DNA from: an uncultured Corynebacterium sp.
Lineage (GTDB): Bacteria > Actinomycetota > Actinomycetes > Mycobacteriales > Mycobacteriaceae
Length of the DNA: 8,171 bases
Direction: 5' to 3'
NCBI GenBank assembly: GCA_945631445.1
Contig: CALZCR010000056.1
Coordinates: 1-8,171, forward strand
Position numbers and translations under genes: made by a program. Of the stretch, positions 7,333-8,171 are shown piece after piece. Numbering within the stretch: position 1 is the first letter of the stretch; each line of letters starts with the position of its first letter. The notes beneath the pieces are model-generated. The model saw only the letters and a list, made by a program, of their open reading frames with translations, had not been told where the DNA came from and searched no databases.

Positions 7333-7404
7333 GGGCCTCTAGCTCAGCGGTAGAGCTACGGACTTTTAATCCGCAGGTCGCGGGTTCGATCCCCGCGGGG
7401 CCCA
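7333..7404 (+). tRNA. tRNA-Lys (anticodon UUU)
   Basis: The full cloverleaf folds by eye. Acceptor GGGCCTC pairs with GGGGCCC (one U-G pair); D stem GCTC/GAGC; anticodon loop CTTTTAA at 7363-7369 with anticodon TTT at 7365-7367; variable loop AGGTC; T stem GCGGG/CCCGC with loop TTCGATC; discriminator A at 7404. The outermost anticodon-stem pair is an A-C mismatch. No CCA is encoded (ACA follows GGGCCC), so it must be added by the CCA-adding enzyme. It reads AAA and AAG lysine codons. A strong terminator follows 35 nt downstream, so it is transcribed alone. Confidence 0.98.
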
Positions 7405-7438
7405 CAATTATTTCCTGCCAGGTTTGGGCGGGATGGGG

Positions 7439-7473
7439 AAGGGGCGCACCCGGGCCGGGGTGCGCCCCTTTTT
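7439..7473 (+). terminator. Strong intrinsic terminator of tRNA-Lys
   Basis: A perfect 12-bp stem, AAGGGGCGCACC (7439-7450) with GGTGCGCCCCTT (7459-7470), has an 8-nt loop and a T-run TTTTT (7469-7473), with further Ts after. It terminates tRNA-Lys transcription. On the - strand it lies about 50 nt past the csoR stop but lacks a U-tract there (CCCCTTCCCC), so it would stop csoR transcripts only weakly, leaving possible antisense read-through into tRNA-Lys. Confidence 0.92.
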
Positions 7474-7520
7474 GTGTTTTTGGCGTCGAGTGGCCGTTTC
7501 GGTTTGATCCGGTGGGCCGG

Positions 7521-7853
7521 TCAGGATTTCACCATACGTCGGATGGCGTCCATGGCCTCGGTCAGTTTTTCCTCCGCCACCTCTCCGCCTTCCTCCACGG
7601 CGTCGGCGACGCAGTGGTCGATGTGGTCCTCCAGTAGGGCGAGGGCCACGTTTTCCAGTGCGGACCTCACCGCCGAGACCTGGGTGAGGATGTCGATGCA
7701 GTACTGGTCCTCGTCGATCATCCGGTGGATGCCGCGCGCCTGCCCTTCGATGCGGCGCATGCGGGCGAGGTACTTGGCCTTGTTTTCGCCGTAGCCGTGC
7801 GCATGGTTCTCGCAGGCCGGCGACGGGGTGGGTTCTATGTTCGTGGCGCTCAT
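7521..7853 (-). CDS. csoR: CsoR-family copper-sensing transcriptional repressor
   Basis: A 110-aa all-helical DUF156 (CsoR/RcnR/FrmR) protein. Core sequence ARMRRIEGQARGIHRMI (about 30-46) is the DNA-contacting helix, followed by DQYCIDILTQVSAVRSAL. The ligand set C52, H77, C81 has exactly the spacing of M. tuberculosis CsoR C36/H61/C65, the Cu(I) signature: copper binding releases the tetrameric repressor from DNA. RcnR (Ni/Co) and formaldehyde-sensing FrmR have different ligand sets, so copper is the best call. The N-terminus carries extra potential ligands C14, H17 and H19. The ATG at 7853 is preceded only by GGGG, with a TAAAAT -10 six bases upstream, suggesting a leaderless mRNA. An operator palindrome lies in the same promoter (autoregulation). 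No copA or copZ gene adjoins it here; its targets elsewhere are unknown. Confidence 0.9.
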   Translation of the reverse strand: MSATNIEPTPSPACENHAHGYGENKAKYLARMRRIEGQARGIHRMIDEDQYCIDILTQVSAVRSALENVALALLEDHIDHCVADAVEEGGEVAEEKLTEAMDAIRRMVKS

Positions 7854-7859
7854 GACCCC

Positions 7860-7865
7860 ATTTTA
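7860..7865 (-). promoter_or_regulatory. csoR promoter -10, consistent with a leaderless transcript
   Basis: On the - strand TAAAAT (7865-7860) differs from TATAAT at one base. Six bases (GGGGTC) separate it from the csoR ATG at 7853, so transcription would start at or next to the start codon. The -35 position (7888-7883) reads ATATAC, a poor match, as is common in corynebacteria. Leaderless mRNAs are frequent in this group. Confidence 0.5.
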
Positions 7866-7868
7866 CCC

Positions 7869-7887
7869 TATACCCGGGCAGGGTATA
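7869..7887. promoter_or_regulatory. CsoR operator palindrome
   Basis: TATACCCGGGCAGGGTATA is a perfect 7-bp inverted repeat (7869-7875 and 7881-7887) around a 5-bp centre. It matches the general CsoR operator pattern of A/T-rich ends flanking C-runs and G-runs (TACCC-N-GGGTA). It lies wholly between the -35 and -10 positions of the csoR promoter, where a bound repressor would block polymerase. An offset outer pair, TTACCC (7863-7868) and GGGTAA (7896-7901), may extend the site. Confidence 0.75.
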
Positions 7888-7921
7888 TGCGGTGAGGGTA
7901 ATTGTGCTTTGAGCTGCGGTT

Positions 7922-7949
7922 TTGAACTTTGCCGCATGCTGGGTATACT
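7922..7949 (+). promoter_or_regulatory. Promoter of the tRNA-Glu/tRNA-Asp unit
   Basis: TTGAAC (7922-7927), a 16-nt spacer and TATACT (7944-7949) match sigma-A hexamers well (5/6 for the -10). The predicted start is near 7956, about 40 nt before tRNA-Glu. GGGTATA, identical to the csoR operator half-site, overlaps this -10 at 7941-7947. Confidence 0.65.
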
Positions 7950-7996
7950 TTTAACACGTTGCACCGAATCGCATCACTGCGAGAACGTTCAGCAAG

Positions 7997-8069
<73 letters not shown>

Positions 8070-8116
8070 CGGAGATTGCGTGCTATTGCAGTGCGAAATG
8101 CTCTACAAATGAATAT

Positions 8117-8171
8117 GGCCCTGTGGCGCAGTTGGTTAGCGCGCCGCCCTGTCACGGCGGAGGTCGCGGGT
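8117..8171 (+). tRNA. tRNA-Asp (anticodon GUC), truncated by the window end
   Basis: The first 55 nt are present: acceptor 5' strand GGCCCTG, D stem GCGC/GCGC, anticodon stem CCGCC/GGCGG with loop CTGTCAC (anticodon GTC at 8151-8153), variable loop AGGTC and the start of the T arm GCGGGT. The anticodon arm differs from that of the neighbouring tRNA-Glu at one base (CTTTCAC against CTGTCAC). The 3' part, including the acceptor partner strand, is beyond the edge. Confidence 0.95.

Noticed and set aside
7154..7405. 83-codon frame on the - strand beginning MGPAGIEPATCGLKVRS
   Set aside because: It is the antisense of tRNA-Lys plus upstream DNA, a widely known spurious protein type produced by translating tRNA genes backwards.

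Overview
The window looks like an ordinary chromosomal segment of a high-GC actinobacterium, most likely Corynebacterium or a close relative. The reasons are strong G/C bias at third codon positions, the actinobacterial gene order cydA-cydB-cydD-cydC, a CydA N-terminus of the corynebacterial type, and tRNA genes without an encoded CCA end. The genus is an inference; nothing here fixes the species.

Layout from left to right. (1) The 3' two thirds of a succinyl-CoA:acetate CoA-transferase gene (+ strand) ends at 1081. (2) A short convergent gap holds a small GC hairpin. (3) A compact four-gene operon on the - strand, read right to left from about 7030 to 1125, encodes the two subunits of cytochrome bd quinol oxidase (cydA, cydB) and the heterodimeric ABC exporter CydDC needed to assemble it. 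The junctions are 0 bp (TAA directly followed by ATG), 9 bp, and a 4-bp GTGA overlap, so the genes are probably translated in a coupled way. (4) About 300 bp (7031-7332) without an established gene carries the cydA leader and promoter region on the - strand and the tRNA-Lys promoter on the + strand. It includes an ECF-sigma-like promoter candidate and a possible 37-codon upstream ORF. (5) tRNA-Lys(UUU) is followed by a very strong intrinsic terminator. (6) A CsoR-type copper-sensing repressor (- strand) has a near-ideal operator palindrome in its own promoter and probably makes a leaderless mRNA. (7) tRNA-Glu(UUC) and the first 55 nt of tRNA-Asp(GUC) lie on the + strand behind a good housekeeping promoter.

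How the parts work together: CydAB oxidises menaquinol and reduces O2 at low oxygen or when the copper-dependent cytochrome bcc-aa3 branch is impaired, and CydDC supports its heme/thiol maturation. The CoA-transferase links acetate, acetyl-CoA and the TCA cycle and is not obviously part of the operon. CsoR is a stand-alone copper sensor here; no copper ATPase or chaperone gene is in view.

I found no mobile element, CRISPR array, phage gene or clearly novel multi-gene system. The points most worth a second look are regulatory: the csoR operator and its extra half-sites, the cydA leader (promoter type, upstream ORF, start codon), and a substituted D-loop aspartate in CydD.
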